Shown here: positions 26,397 to 35,029 of the stretch, piece by piece
How positions within the stretch are numbered: the stretch's first letter is position 1
Layout of the letters: every line of letters starts with the position of its first letter
Assembly (NCBI GenBank): GCA_024207135.1
Contig: CP042428.1
Coordinates: 4,464,001 to 4,528,000 of the forward strand
Length of the DNA: 64,000 nt
Origin: Arthrobacter sp. C2
GTDB taxonomy: Bacteria; Actinomycetota; Actinomycetes; Actinomycetales; Micrococcaceae
Direction: 5' to 3'
Position numbers and translations under genes: made by a program
Notes under the pieces: generated by a model
The model's database searches: none
What the model saw: the letters and a program-made list of their open reading frames with translations, nothing else
What the model was told of the DNA's origin: nothing

Positions 26397-27587
26397 ATGA
26401 GTACCCTTGCTGACGAGTTCCAGCCGCTGTTCGACGCCATTGCCGAGGGCGCTGCCCGCCGCGAGCAGGACCGTGCGCTGCCCTATGAACAGGTGGAGTG
26501 GCTGAAGGCCTCCGGTTTCACGGCCCTACGTGTGCCGGTGGAATTCGGCGGGCGCGGGGTGGGCTACCGCGAGTTCTTCGATCTGCTGATCTCCCTGGCC
26601 ACGGCGGACCCCAATATCCCGCAGGCCCTGCGCTCGCATATTTCGCTGCTTGAGTACCACCTCGCCGCGCCGCAGGGCGAGGTGAGCAAATGGTCGCTGC
26701 GCGAAGCCGGCGCGGGCAAGGTCTTCGGCAATGGGGTCACCGAGGCGGGCGCAGGCTTCAGCGGTGGGTTTCGCACCCGGGTCGATGACGCCGGGGCACT
26801 ACTCAACGGCGAGAAGTTCTACAGCACCGGCACCCTTTATGCGGACTACATCGCGGTAGCTGCCGGCTACCGCGACGAAGCATGTGTCTACGCGCTCATC
26901 GACGCAGCCCACCCGGGTGTGGAAAAGCTCGACGACTGGAACGGCTTCGGGCAGCGACTGACAGCCAGCGGCACGACCCGCTTCGACAATGTCCCGCTGG
27001 TACACCCTGAAGTTCTGCGCTTCGGAGGTGAAGCCGAGACGTTCATGACGGCCCAGTTCCAACTTGTCTTGCTGGCCTGCCTGGCCGGGATCGGCGAGGC
27101 GGCAACACACGACGCCGCCGGTTACGTCCGGGACCGCAAACGCTCATTCAGCCACGGGCTCGCAGCCCTGCCAAAGGACGACGCAATGGTGCAGCAAGTC
27201 GTCGGCCGGATGGCCAGCAACGCGTTCGCGGCACGGCACACGGTGCTGGCAGTCGTCGACTCGGTGCAGCGGGCGTTGCGCCTGGCAGGCGACGACCGCC
27301 CGGACGAATTGGCCCAAGCCCTGGCCGCGGCCGAACTGGACGCCCAGCAGGCCTTGATTGTGGTTGCCGACCTCGTCTTGGATGCAACAACCCGGCTGTT
27401 CGAGGTCGGTGGCGCCTCGTCCGTGGACCGCGACCGGAACCTCGACCGGCACTGGCGCAACGCGCGGACTATCAGCGCCCACAACCCGATCATCTACAAG
27501 GAACGCAGTGTCGGGGACCACCGCATCAATGGCACCCTGCCGGTTTTTGAATGGAGCGTCGGGGTCGTCCCCGCACCAGCCAATTAG
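26397..27587 (+). CDS. Acyl-CoA dehydrogenase-fold flavin monooxygenase, SfnB/DszC-like
   Basis: A 396-aa protein of the acyl-CoA dehydrogenase fold, without the general acyl-CoA catalytic signature. The N-terminal helical part has ALPYEQVEWLKASGFTALRVPVEFGG, the middle has NGEKFYSTGTLYADYIAVAA, and the C-terminal helical domain ends with LFEVGGASSVDRDRNLDRHWRNARTISAHNP, a hallmark of DszC/SfnB-type FMNH2-dependent monooxygenases. AGGAG precedes ATG 26397. It is divergent from the symporter/NtaA-like operon. With it, it probably oxidises organosulfur compounds for sulfur supply; that assignment is inferred. Confidence 0.85.
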   Translation: MSTLADEFQPLFDAIAEGAARREQDRALPYEQVEWLKASGFTALRVPVEFGGRGVGYREFFDLLISLATADPNIPQALRSHISLLEYHLAAPQGEVSKWSLREAGAGKVFGNGVTEAGAGFSGGFRTRVDDAGALLNGEKFYSTGTLYADYIAVAAGYRDEACVYALIDAAHPGVEKLDDWNGFGQRLTASGTTRFDNVPLVHPEVLRFGGEAETFMTAQFQLVLLACLAGIGEAATHDAAGYVRDRKRSFSHGLAALPKDDAMVQQVVGRMASNAFAARHTVLAVVDSVQRALRLAGDDRPDELAQALAAAELDAQQALIVVADLVLDATTRLFEVGGASSVDRDRNLDRHWRNARTISAHNPIIYKERSVGDHRINGTLPVFEWSVGVVPAPAN

Positions 27588-27612
27588 TTCGTTCACCCCC
27601 CGTTCGGCTGAC

Positions 27613-27642
27613 GCCGGGCCGGGATCCCGATCTCGGCCCGGC
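27613..27642 (+). terminator. Likely terminator after SfnB/DszC-like gene
   Basis: GCCGGGCC (27613-27620) and GGCCCGGC (27635-27642) form a GC-rich hairpin followed by CATATTTCTATT, a T-rich but interrupted tail. It lies 25 bases after the stop codon. Confidence 0.55.
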
Positions 27643-27663
27643 CATATTTCTATTGTGCCTGGT

Positions 27664-27775
27664 TGGGGTATACCCCAGCCTGACGTCAGCTGCATATATC
27701 AAAGAATGTCAGATTGGAGTCCAATTTCTCATTTGTGGACATAGCGCTTCGAAGCTCTTAGACTCTAACCTGACA
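27664..27775. promoter_or_regulatory. Palindrome cluster, candidate res site/promoter of serine resolvase
   Basis: Perfect palindromes TGGGGTATACCCCA (27664-27677) and CTGACGTCAG (27680-27689) lie side by side, followed by TGTCAG (27707-27712) and its complement CTGACA (27770-27775) with TTCGAA between. Tn3-type resolvases bind several inverted sites of this type just upstream of their own gene. Identification as res is inferred from position and symmetry. Confidence 0.45.
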
Positions 27776-27810
27776 AGCAATGGATAGTGATAGAGAAGCT
27801 GGGGGAGTCC

Positions 27811-28383
27811 ATGGTGGGGCAGCGGCTGGGATATGTGCGGGTCAGCACATTGGACCAAAATGAGCAGCGCCAGCTCGAAGGCAACGCCCTGGACCAGGTG
27901 TTCACCGATCGCGCCTCGGGCAAGGACACGAAACGACCGAAGCTCGATGAGCTAATCAGGTTCGCGCGTGCCGGGGATACCGTGATGGTTCATTCCATGG
28001 ACCGGCTGGCGCGGAACCTGGATGACCTTCGTTCGGTGGTGCAGACCTTGACGGGCAAGGGTGTCCGGGTCGAGTTCATGAAGGAGGGGCTGGTGTTCAC
28101 GGGGGAGGATTCCCCGATGGCGAATTTGATGCTCTCGGTCATGGGGGCCTTCGCTGAGTTTGAACGCTCCCTGATCAAAGAACGCCAACGCGAGGGCATC
28201 GCCTTGGCGAAAACCCGCGGGGTCTACAAGGGACGGAAACGTGCCCTGGGGCCGGAGAAGATTGAAGAGTTGGTTGCCCGGGCGGCTGCCGGGGTTCCCA
28301 AGACCCAGCTGGCCAAGGAATACGGGCTGAGCCGGGAAACGGTATATCAATACCTCCGTCGCGCTGAGCTGTCGGTTCAGTAG
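27811..28383 (+). CDS. Serine recombinase (Tn3-family resolvase)
   Basis: A 190-aa recombinase. The nucleophile is Ser12 in GYVRVSTLDQN; conserved RASGKD, MVHSMDRLARN, and LMLSVMGAFAEFERSLIKERQREGI follow. The C-terminal 45 residues are the Hin-type HTH (GVPKTQLAKEYGLSRETVYQYL). The ATG at 27811 follows GGGGGAG; upstream in-frame codons are not needed. Resolvases catalyse site-specific recombination at res sites. No transposase or transposon ends are adjacent, so this is an orphan, possibly the relic of a Tn3-type element or a plasmid. Confidence 0.92.
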   Translation: MVGQRLGYVRVSTLDQNEQRQLEGNALDQVFTDRASGKDTKRPKLDELIRFARAGDTVMVHSMDRLARNLDDLRSVVQTLTGKGVRVEFMKEGLVFTGEDSPMANLMLSVMGAFAEFERSLIKERQREGIALAKTRGVYKGRKRALGPEKIEELVARAAAGVPKTQLAKEYGLSRETVYQYLRRAELSVQ

Positions 28384-28587
28384 GTCCGGCATTTATCGCA
28401 AGGCCTCTGTCGAGCCTATGTGAGCGCATTGCGGCTAAGAGTTGTATCGCAGGTCCTGAATCTTTCGCGTTCGGGGTCCCTTATCCGGCGTTTCCCTATC
28501 CAATGGAGCTGCACTACCAGCAATCTGGACCTCGGCCATCAAGGGTGGATAGTGCCAGCCGTGCCCTCCTCAGGGATCCTAATTACC

Positions 28588-30273
28588 TCAGAAAGACCTA
28601 CTCAGTGAAACCAAAAGGGATACCAGTGCGAGAATCGCTGAGCTGACCGCTATCCAGACTGCATACCGCTGAATCTTGAACGCATCAATTGAAGCCCCGA
28701 TCGAGGCTACCGTGGAGAGTATTTCCCGGTAGCTACGGTCGAAAACCACGAGATCTCGAGCTGCCTTGTTCTGTCGTTTGCGCAGAACCTTATTGACCTG
28801 TACGGGCTTAGGAGTTTTACAGCCGGCCTCCTCATCGCTTCTGCGCATCCACGGAGTGTAATCAAGCACGAACAATGCTTCACGGTCCCTCCAGCGACGG
28901 CTGTTGTACTGCCTCACATCAAGTTCGATGCTTGAAAAATCCAGGCTGGCTGTCAGAAAGCGCCGACGAAGCCGTTCTAAGTCCTTTCGCCCAAATTTTC
29001 CGTGCTGTGTACGGGCCCCGTCGCGCATGAGGGCGCTCTCTGCTTTGAGCAAATCCAAGAACTCGGATAGACCTAGGCGAACAACGAGGTCACCCATCCG
29101 GTCATCAACGTAATGTGCAAGAGCACTACTTTGATCTGATATTCCGTAATGTTTGAAATCTAGATTCTTGGCCATAGTACTGTCGCGGTTGCCCCAAAGC
29201 GCCCAGGTACGGCCCCCCTGCAAGGCCGGTGTAAACTCCGGATTCGACCGCTCCAGCAGCAGGCCCGGAAGTTCGAGGGACGTCTGCCAAGTCATCTTGG
29301 ATTCGGTTAGTCCCAAGGCTCGCATGCAGTCTTCCGTTTCGCGATCGACGTTCTCCCCCACAAAAGGATCGAACTGATCAAGCAGCAGGAAATCCATTAC
29401 GGGTTGCTCTTCTTGCGATTGAGCGAAGGCGCCAGGACAACGCGATTGCAACCACGTGCGTGCAAGACCGTGAAGTTTGGCCCGTGCTGCCTGAGTTTGC
29501 CGGAAGGCTACCCATCTCTTATCTTCAGCCACCACCAGACGATCGTTGGACCTCGCAAGAGCTGGTTCATGGGCATCGTGCCAGACTTCGTCTACGATCG
29601 CGGAGCCCGACTTGCTGAGAGGGAAGAAGGCGATCACCGCTGTGATCCCCTCGCCGATTGGCACACCTTTCAATTCAACTGCGCTGAACTCGCGCGGCAG
29701 CTTTCCTCGGCCGTCATTTGCGCCACCGTGCCCGTTCCGAGGTTGCGCTATGTCGGTTATCCGCCACCATGCCCGACCCTGGCCCCGCCGAGAACTAGTA
29801 AGTTCCTCCTTGTTGGACTCGCCCATACCTATGTGGGGACGAAAATCCCAATGATTGTGCCTAATCGCCTTATCCAGATCATCAATCAAGCTCGGTGGAA
29901 AGTAATCAACAACCCAGATGCCAGGAATGGTTACATGTTCATCCTCCGGCAAATTCAGGGGCCCATCCAGTTTGCTGCCCCCTCCAGCGCGCATGCGCTG
30001 AACCGCATTGAATTGAACAAGGTAGTTGCTCATGTAATAGAAACGACGACGCCAACCTGTCGGCAGTCTTCTTCCCAGCCGCGAATACTGAAAGAACTGA
30101 AGCACGATATAGACGGGGTCGTACCAACGATGGCCGTGACCAATGTACTTGAAAACCGTATTGCTCGGGTTCTCCGCCTGATCAGATCTGCGGATGTCCT
30201 CATCAGGTGTAGCGTCACCTGTAGGCCCCGAAACGAAATCAGGAAAAGCCTCTGGCATATCGCTATCCGACAT
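28588..30273 (-). CDS. Large hypothetical protein with C-terminal membrane anchor
   Basis: A 561-aa protein, mostly soluble, with one hydrophobic helix at its extreme C-terminus (about 537-559, YAVWIAVSSAILALVSLLVSL). I recognise no family. Features are an acidic N-terminus, a Trp/Tyr-rich region (FKYIGHGHRWYDPVY, GWRRRFYYMSNYLVQF), and a long helical C-terminal half with KTPKPVQVNKVLRKRQNK before the anchor. The composition and lower GC set it apart from its neighbours, which suggests horizontal acquisition. Its ATG follows a GGCAGGTAGAG purine tract. A membrane-anchored defence effector is one possibility but there is no direct evidence. Confidence 0.65.
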   Translation of the reverse strand: MSDSDMPEAFPDFVSGPTGDATPDEDIRRSDQAENPSNTVFKYIGHGHRWYDPVYIVLQFFQYSRLGRRLPTGWRRRFYYMSNYLVQFNAVQRMRAGGGSKLDGPLNLPEDEHVTIPGIWVVDYFPPSLIDDLDKAIRHNHWDFRPHIGMGESNKEELTSSRRGQGRAWWRITDIAQPRNGHGGANDGRGKLPREFSAVELKGVPIGEGITAVIAFFPLSKSGSAIVDEVWHDAHEPALARSNDRLVVAEDKRWVAFRQTQAARAKLHGLARTWLQSRCPGAFAQSQEEQPVMDFLLLDQFDPFVGENVDRETEDCMRALGLTESKMTWQTSLELPGLLLERSNPEFTPALQGGRTWALWGNRDSTMAKNLDFKHYGISDQSSALAHYVDDRMGDLVVRLGLSEFLDLLKAESALMRDGARTQHGKFGRKDLERLRRRFLTASLDFSSIELDVRQYNSRRWRDREALFVLDYTPWMRRSDEEAGCKTPKPVQVNKVLRKRQNKAARDLVVFDRSYREILSTVASIGASIDAFKIQRYAVWIAVSSAILALVSLLVSLSRSF

Positions 30274-30999
30274 CTCTACCTGCCTCTCGAAATGATGAGT
30301 CCTTTATCAAGATCCTCCTATATCTAGCAATCAGCAGCATCATGCATAGTCATCCAACTAGATTCAGAGTCACCGTTGCCGAAGCCCTACGTGATCTGGT
30401 GGAGTTGCTTTGTCACCGTGGTGCCGCACCAGCCTGAGGCAACGCTGAGCCAAGAGGGAGTCTTTGACTCGGAGCGCTTTATGGATCTTTAGTAGTGGCG
30501 GTTGGTTCAGATATTTTCAAGGTGTGGGAGGACAATGGCAACGAACGGGCCGGGATCGATGACTTGGAAGCCGATTAGGCGATCAGTGCCAAGTCATCAG
30601 TGTGGGCGTTAGAAGTACCTTCACCGGGCATTATTGCGGGCAGGGTATCCAGGGTTCCGGGCGAGCCGCATTTCCAGCTTTTGAATTCTAGATTCTTGGT
30701 TGTGGATTGTCGCGGTGGGGGATCGGCCTACGGGCCATCCTCATGGGGACGAGACTGCACCTTCAGACAAGCGGGTCCTTGAAGCATAAGAAGGTGCCCT
30801 CAGTTATTTCGCCCGGCTCTTGTGTCTTGGAAGCCTTCACTTTTTCAAGACAACCCTCATCCACGGGGCTTGAGAGGAAAACCTTTCCATGATGGCCAGA
30901 AAGCGACGGCAAAAGTGGCGGTCTGCGCTGAGGGCGCCATAGGCCCTGCACGGAAAAGGCGGCGACAGGGTGGCCCGGTGAGCTGTTCGCTGTGGGCTG
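30274..30999. other. 725-bp gene-poor region
   Basis: Short frames only. A perfect 10-bp inverted repeat, GATGACTTGG (30558-30567) and CCAAGTCATC (30589-30598), encloses 21 bases. The stretch after 30700 has a few plus-strand frames without start signals. It looks like junk left between acquired segments. Confidence 0.4.
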
Positions 31000-31755
31000 C
31001 TAGCCTCCCGCCCTGCTGATGGCGAAGGCTGTAAGGAATCCCAGGGCGGCGATAAGCCCCGTGAGGACGTGGTGTTCCTCAAAGGCCTCGGGAATCATGG
31101 TGTCGGCGATCATGGCCAGGATACCCCCGGCGGCGACCGCGGTGATGAAAGCCACCAGTTCGGCCGGGGCGTTCTGCATGCTGAGATAGCCGATGAGGGA
31201 AGCGATCCCGGAGATCAGAGCAATGCCTCCCCAGACGCCGAAGACATAGCCGGCACCGCGGCCGGACTTCTTCATCCCCGCCGTGCTGGACAGGCCTTCC
31301 GGGACGTTGGAAATGAAGACCGCCGCGAGCACCGCCGTGCTCACCGTCCCTCCCGATACCAGTCCGAGTCCCAGGACCACGGATTCCGGGATGCCATCGA
31401 GCAGTGCGCCGACGGCGATGGCGGTCCCGCTGCCCGGCTGTCCGTCTTCGGAGGGTTGCTTTTCGCCCGAGCGTTTGCGGTGCTTGGCACCGCGACGGGC
31501 GAGCAGGGCGTTGGCGCCGACATAGGCCAATGCGCCGGCCAGGAACCCCGCCATCGTCGGCCACAGGCCGCCGCCTTGCTCCGCCTCGTCCACCAGGTCA
31601 AAGGCCAGGGCGGAGATCAACACGCCGGCCCCGAAGGACATGATGGAGGAGACGACCTTGGAAGACATCGTCCACTTCCACGACACGGCCGCGCCCAGGA
31701 CGAGGGCAGCACCCGCCACCGTTCCCCATAGCAGGGCCTGCACCCAGAGCGGCAT
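31000..31755 (-). CDS. ZIP-family metal transporter
   Basis: A 251-aa membrane protein with about eight helices. Family motifs are GALLDGIPES in the fourth helix and FISNVPEGL (the HNIPEG-like metal site) in the fifth, with a variable charged loop (AKHRKRSGEKQPSEDG) between helices 3 and 4. ZIP proteins move zinc, iron or manganese into the cytoplasm. AAGGAG precedes ATG 31755. It is a single-gene unit. TACGTCC occurs twice, 11 bases apart, upstream (near 31827-31845) and could be a regulatory site. Confidence 0.88.
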   Translation of the reverse strand: MPLWVQALLWGTVAGAALVLGAAVSWKWTMSSKVVSSIMSFGAGVLISALAFDLVDEAEQGGGLWPTMAGFLAGALAYVGANALLARRGAKHRKRSGEKQPSEDGQPGSGTAIAVGALLDGIPESVVLGLGLVSGGTVSTAVLAAVFISNVPEGLSSTAGMKKSGRGAGYVFGVWGGIALISGIASLIGYLSMQNAPAELVAFITAVAAGGILAMIADTMIPEAFEEHHVLTGLIAALGFLTAFAISRAGG

Positions 31756-31950
31756 TGCGCTTCTCCTTATTGGTTGGTTCCGTGAAACTCTTCGGTTCCG
31801 AACAGACGCGGGTCGGCATTGCCGGACCTACGTCCACCGTACGTCCGACCCGGGAAGGCGCGCCACGAATGCTGCCAGCCGCCTTTGAGGTGGTTTCACG
31901 GCCCCGGTCAATGATAAGCCAGTGAAAGACCCGAACGGCTGCGTCCCTGG

Positions 31951-32187
31951 CTAGGTCACCGCGGTGCGTGCTGCCGGTGCCGTAGCGCGGCGTTCGGCCA
32001 CCACGTACTCCTTCACGGCCTGTGCGGGGATTCGGATGGATCGACCGAAACTCACGGCCGCGAGTTTCTGCGCGTGCACCAGACGGTAGACGGTCATCTT
32101 TGACACGCGCATCGCCAGGGCCACCTCGGCCACGGTGAGGTAATGGGCGTCCTCGAAACTTGCCAGGTCAACCATTGCGTTCCCCAA
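31951..32187 (-). CDS. Excisionase/BldC-like helix-turn-helix protein
   Basis: A 78-aa protein: HYLTVAEVALAMRVSKMTVYRLVHAQKLAAVSFGRSIRIPAQAVKEYV. The VSKMTVYRLVH recognition helix and GRS.RIP wing are characteristic of the small actinobacterial MerR-like regulators near BldC and Rv0500A. Such proteins bind direct repeats in promoters as oligomers. It stands alone with no operon partner. The C-terminal tail (ATAPAARTAVT) is low-complexity. Confidence 0.8.
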   Translation of the reverse strand: MGNAMVDLASFEDAHYLTVAEVALAMRVSKMTVYRLVHAQKLAAVSFGRSIRIPAQAVKEYVVAERRATAPAARTAVT

Positions 32188-32526
32188 TCACTGTGTCGGC
32201 CGTCCCCCAAGGACGGTTGATGCCACGTGCACCTTCAACCACTGATGCAACGGTGATTCCCATCGTAGACACCAGACCCCCGAGCCACCAGAGGTGCATT
32301 TCCGATGGTGGTCCACGGCTTGCCCGTGTGGTCCAAGGATGCACTCAGCTCGGGCGGCAGGCACGCCGAAGCGGTTCGGGAAGTGCAGGGTCGTTTGCCC
32401 AGGTAACAGTTGGCAGAACCATCGACATGGCACGAAGGTGGCTTTAGGATCGGATGACGGCGGGCGCTGGGGCTCTTTCCGAAAAACGAATATCAACTTC
32501 ATTTCACCGCACCCAGGAGCCGCCCC
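32188..32526. other. Divergent intergenic region
   Basis: Lies between a leftward HTH gene and a rightward small gene. No supported coding frame. It should hold the promoters of both, but no clear -35/-10 pair or strong palindrome was identified. Confidence 0.4.
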
Positions 32527-32820
32527 GTGCATGTCATCAACTTCCAGGCACCGGTCCCCGCGCAGGCACCCACCACTTCCATCGTGTACGCGATCTTGGA
32601 AAAGGCCGTCCGATCACGGGACGCTGCACGATTCGAAGGGTCTTTGAGTCCGGCCGGCCGCCGCCACCGTGCGCGTGCCGAAGCGTACCTGGACGCAGCG
32701 ACCATGGCTGCGGGAAAGCCGCATGCCGTGTCCGAACTTTGCCGGATGATGTTCTTCGGTTGTTCGGGTGCCGGTGCCTTGGCCTCCGCCTTGGACGAGT
32801 TCGACCGCTTCGCCAACTAG
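32527..32820 (+). CDS. Hypothetical 97-aa protein
   Basis: A GTG start with AGGAG at good spacing. The product is helical and basic, starting with VHVINFQAPVPAQ and continuing SIVYAILEKAVRSRDAARFEGSLSPAGRRHRARAEAYLDAA. It has no membrane segment, cofactor motif or recognisable domain. Neighbours on both sides are separate units. The plausible codon use and ribosome site support it as a gene; function unknown. Confidence 0.5.
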   Translation: MHVINFQAPVPAQAPTTSIVYAILEKAVRSRDAARFEGSLSPAGRRHRARAEAYLDAATMAAGKPHAVSELCRMMFFGCSGAGALASALDEFDRFAN

Positions 32821-33049
32821 TCTGGACCAAATCCCACCGCCGCGTCGTCTCCCCAAAGCCGTGCGGAGGCTTCTCTTGAGACCCTTGTTGGTCCCAGGAC
32901 GAAACCCGACGTCGCGCCTTGGGACATCGGCACCCGGAACTGGGCTTCCTTGGCAATCCGTTCCATCTTCGAATGCATGCACAACACCTCACCATGAACG
33001 GGGTGGTGCGACGACTGCCTGAATTCGCCGGACGTTGGCTGTGGCGAGC

Positions 33050-33421
33050 TTAAGGTCCGGTGGCGCCCGAGAGGAAGGATTCGGCATGCTTGACGGCCTT
33101 GGTGAACGCGTCGTTGCGCAAGGTGATGTCCTGCAGGTGGTGGGACTCGACGTATCCGTTGAGGCCCGGGCGCAGCAGCCAGATGTCCCCGGCTGGCGGC
33201 AAGTAAAACAAGGCGAAGGCTCGGTGGGCATCGTCCTGTGCCCAGATGGGGACCACAGCCAGCGCGGCCCCGGTATCGATGTTGATCCACTGGGCCCGCG
33301 GCATGGGTTGGTCCAAGACTTCCGGGTCCAGAAACGGGGCGCTGCCCTTGCCCCAGCGTTCCTCGAAGCGTTCGTGGAACGCAGGTAGTAGCGGCGAATC
33401 GTACCGTCGCCATGCACTCAT
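33050..33421 (-). CDS. Hypothetical 123-aa protein, partner of DnaJ-domain gene
   Basis: A soluble protein beginning MSAWRRYDSPLLPAFHERFEER with an Arg/Trp-rich first half and a helical C-terminus. I do not recognise a family. Its ATG immediately follows the TAA of the DnaJ-domain gene (TAAATG), with GGGAGG within the upstream gene as ribosome site, so the two form a bicistronic unit. Together with the nearby Hsp20 gene this points to a protein-quality-control context. Confidence 0.6.
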   Translation of the reverse strand: MSAWRRYDSPLLPAFHERFEERWGKGSAPFLDPEVLDQPMPRAQWINIDTGAALAVVPIWAQDDAHRAFALFYLPPAGDIWLLRPGLNGYVESHHLQDITLRNDAFTKAVKHAESFLSGATGP

Positions 33422-33805
33422 TTAGATGCGCCTCCCTGTCTGGGTCGGGGGATCCCACCGAAGCGTGGAAACCCTCAAGGAATCTCGGCCACCCGGCCTC
33501 AGCCCGGGTGCGGAGACCGAAAGAAACGGGGCACCGAAGGGCTCCGGGATCGGGGGAGGAACTGGGTGCCAGTGGCGTTCTCGGTCGTAGCGGGCCCGCC
33601 GGGCTGGATCGGCCAGCACCGCATGGGCCTCCATGGCCTGTCGCAGCCGCTCGCCATGTTGCCTCGCTTCCTCCAGCGATGCCGTTGGTTGGAGGGTGTC
33701 GGGGTGGTGGCGGCGCAACATGGTCCGGTAGGCGCGGGCAATGTCCGCGGGGGAGGCTTGGGGTTCCAAGCCCAGCATCGAGTAGAAATCAGGAACACCG
33801 ATCAC
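33422..33805 (-). CDS. DnaJ (J-domain) protein
   Basis: A 127-aa protein with a J-domain in residues 5-75: FYSMLGLEPQASPADIARAYRTMLRRHHPDTL, including the HPD triad that stimulates DnaK ATPase, and the LADPARRARYDRE helix IV. It lacks the Gly/Phe and zinc-finger regions of full DnaJ, so it is a class-III type co-chaperone. The C-terminal 45 residues are Pro/Gly/Arg-rich and apparently unstructured. Linked to the downstream 123-aa gene. Confidence 0.85.
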   Translation of the reverse strand: MIGVPDFYSMLGLEPQASPADIARAYRTMLRRHHPDTLQPTASLEEARQHGERLRQAMEAHAVLADPARRARYDRERHWHPVPPPIPEPFGAPFLSVSAPGLRPGGRDSLRVSTLRWDPPTQTGRRI

Positions 33806-33885
33806 AACCGAACACCGTACTTCCTTTGCCGGCTCGTCAGGCTTCGGCCAAGCCGGGCAACGCCCTGGGTGGCCCTTGGTGAACT

Positions 33886-33921
33886 CCGTTGGTCCCGGGC
33901 TCCACGGCCCGGGACCAACGG
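33886..33921. repeat. 15-bp perfect inverted repeat
   Basis: CCGTTGGTCCCGGGC (33886-33900) and GCCCGGGACCAACGG (33907-33921) are exact inverted complements with a 6-nt loop. It lies downstream of the hsp20 gene and upstream of the DnaJ-domain gene, both leftward. No U-tract follows, so it may stabilise the hsp20 mRNA 3' end or act as a weak terminator. Confidence 0.6.
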
Positions 33922-34076
33922 CGCCGAAAACGTTTCCGTGGGGCCGCCCTTGCTTGCGCCATCGGGCGCAGTGGCGGGCCGTAACGGCTCACGCCCATTT
34001 CCCAATAGGTTGGCGGCCGCCGGACAGTTCCGGCGTTGCGGGAGCTGTCAAAGGCCAACTCCCGCTGTCCGGTCGT

Positions 34077-34499
34077 CTAGGTGTTCAGCGCGTGACGATC
34101 GGAGTTTGTGGACGTGATTTCAATCTTGCGCGGCTTGGCCTTCTCGGCCACCGGGATGTGCAGGCGAAGCACCCCGGCGTCGTAGCCGGCCTCGATGTGT
34201 TCGGTGTCGAGATTTTCGCCCAAGACAAGCTGGCGGCTGAATACGCCGCGGGGCCGCTCGGAGGCCAGCATGTCCAAGTCCTTGTCCAGGGCCGGGCGTT
34301 CGGCTTTGATGGTCACGACGTTGCGTTCGACATCCAGATCGATCGTCTCAGGGTCTACGCCGGGCAAATCGAATTCCACCTCGAACCTATCACCGTCGCG
34401 CCAGGCATCCATGGCCATGGCCGCCGGCCGGGTTGGGGTCCCGAAAACCTGCTCGGCAAGCCGGTCGAGATCGCGGAACGGGTCTGTACGCATCAACAT
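34077..34499 (-). CDS. Small heat-shock protein Hsp20
   Basis: A 140-aa alpha-crystallin-family chaperone. Residues ~30-125 form the crystallin domain ([34 protein letters not shown]), with the conserved A-G-Y-x-x-G-V-L near [14 protein letters not shown] and a C-terminal IEI-type motif (KIEIT). It binds unfolding proteins without ATP and passes them to DnaK. The ATG at 34499 has GAAGGAG upstream. The divergent small MerR-like gene at 34650 may control it. Confidence 0.9.
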   Translation of the reverse strand: MLMRTDPFRDLDRLAEQVFGTPTRPAAMAMDAWRDGDRFEVEFDLPGVDPETIDLDVERNVVTIKAERPALDKDLDMLASERPRGVFSRQLVLGENLDTEHIEAGYDAGVLRLHIPVAEKAKPRKIEITSTNSDRHALNT

Positions 34500-34649
34500 G
34501 GCTATCGCACTCCTTCACAGTGTTATTTGGAGCCATCTCTGGTTGTTGCCCTCCCCTCGATGTCTGTATCGATGGAGGTAGATTTTTTATAACACAGACA
34601 AGTAGATGGGGCAAGAATCATTTAATGAGAACTTTTGGAGGGACGTGTC

Positions 34650-34850
34650 ATGGCGGCCCGGGTAACGCCCCGGGATGTTTCTTCGATTTTGGTGGCAGCT
34701 GACGCGGTGGGGATGAGCCGACAAGACGCCTGGATGCGTGAACACAAGGAGTTGCTGGAACCGGGGCGCATCGAGGGCGGCACCCCGTTCCACCGCGATG
34801 AGGATGCGGCGATGTTGCGGCGGATTGCAGAACGCCTTGCAAGGCAGTGA
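34650..34850 (+). CDS. Small MerR/HspR-like DNA-binding protein
   Basis: A 66-aa protein from ATG 34650 (GGAGGG upstream). VTPRDVSSILVAADAVGMSRQDAWMREHKELLEPGRIEGGTPFHRDEDAAMLRRI follows the MerR pattern: first helix, recognition helix, the GLL.P.R..GG wing and the D.A.LRRI helix. It stops where a dimerisation helix would begin, so it is a minimal form. It is divergent from the hsp20 gene; in Actinobacteria HspR, a MerR relative, represses heat-shock genes, so it may be an hsp20 regulator. No HAIR (CTTGAGT/ACTCAAG) box is visible. Confidence 0.5.
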   Translation: MAARVTPRDVSSILVAADAVGMSRQDAWMREHKELLEPGRIEGGTPFHRDEDAAMLRRIAERLARQ

Positions 34851-35029
34851 ATGTTGCGGGCATCGGACTGGTCCTGGATTTGGAGACGGAGAACGAATCC
34901 CTGCGGGGGGGTGCTCTCCCACCACCGTGCCGAATGCCCCAAGCCCCGCGCCGCCTTGAGTATGGGCCCTGCCGGTTCTATGTTGGTATCCCATCAAGCG
35001 TTGGAATAGCGCCACGTAGGAGGACGACC

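Noticed and set aside
30600-30782. 60-codon frame in the empty 30.3-31 kb region
   Set aside because: No ribosome site or recognisable sequence.
30274-30999. CRISPR array
   Set aside because: No regularly spaced repeats here or elsewhere in the window; no cas genes.
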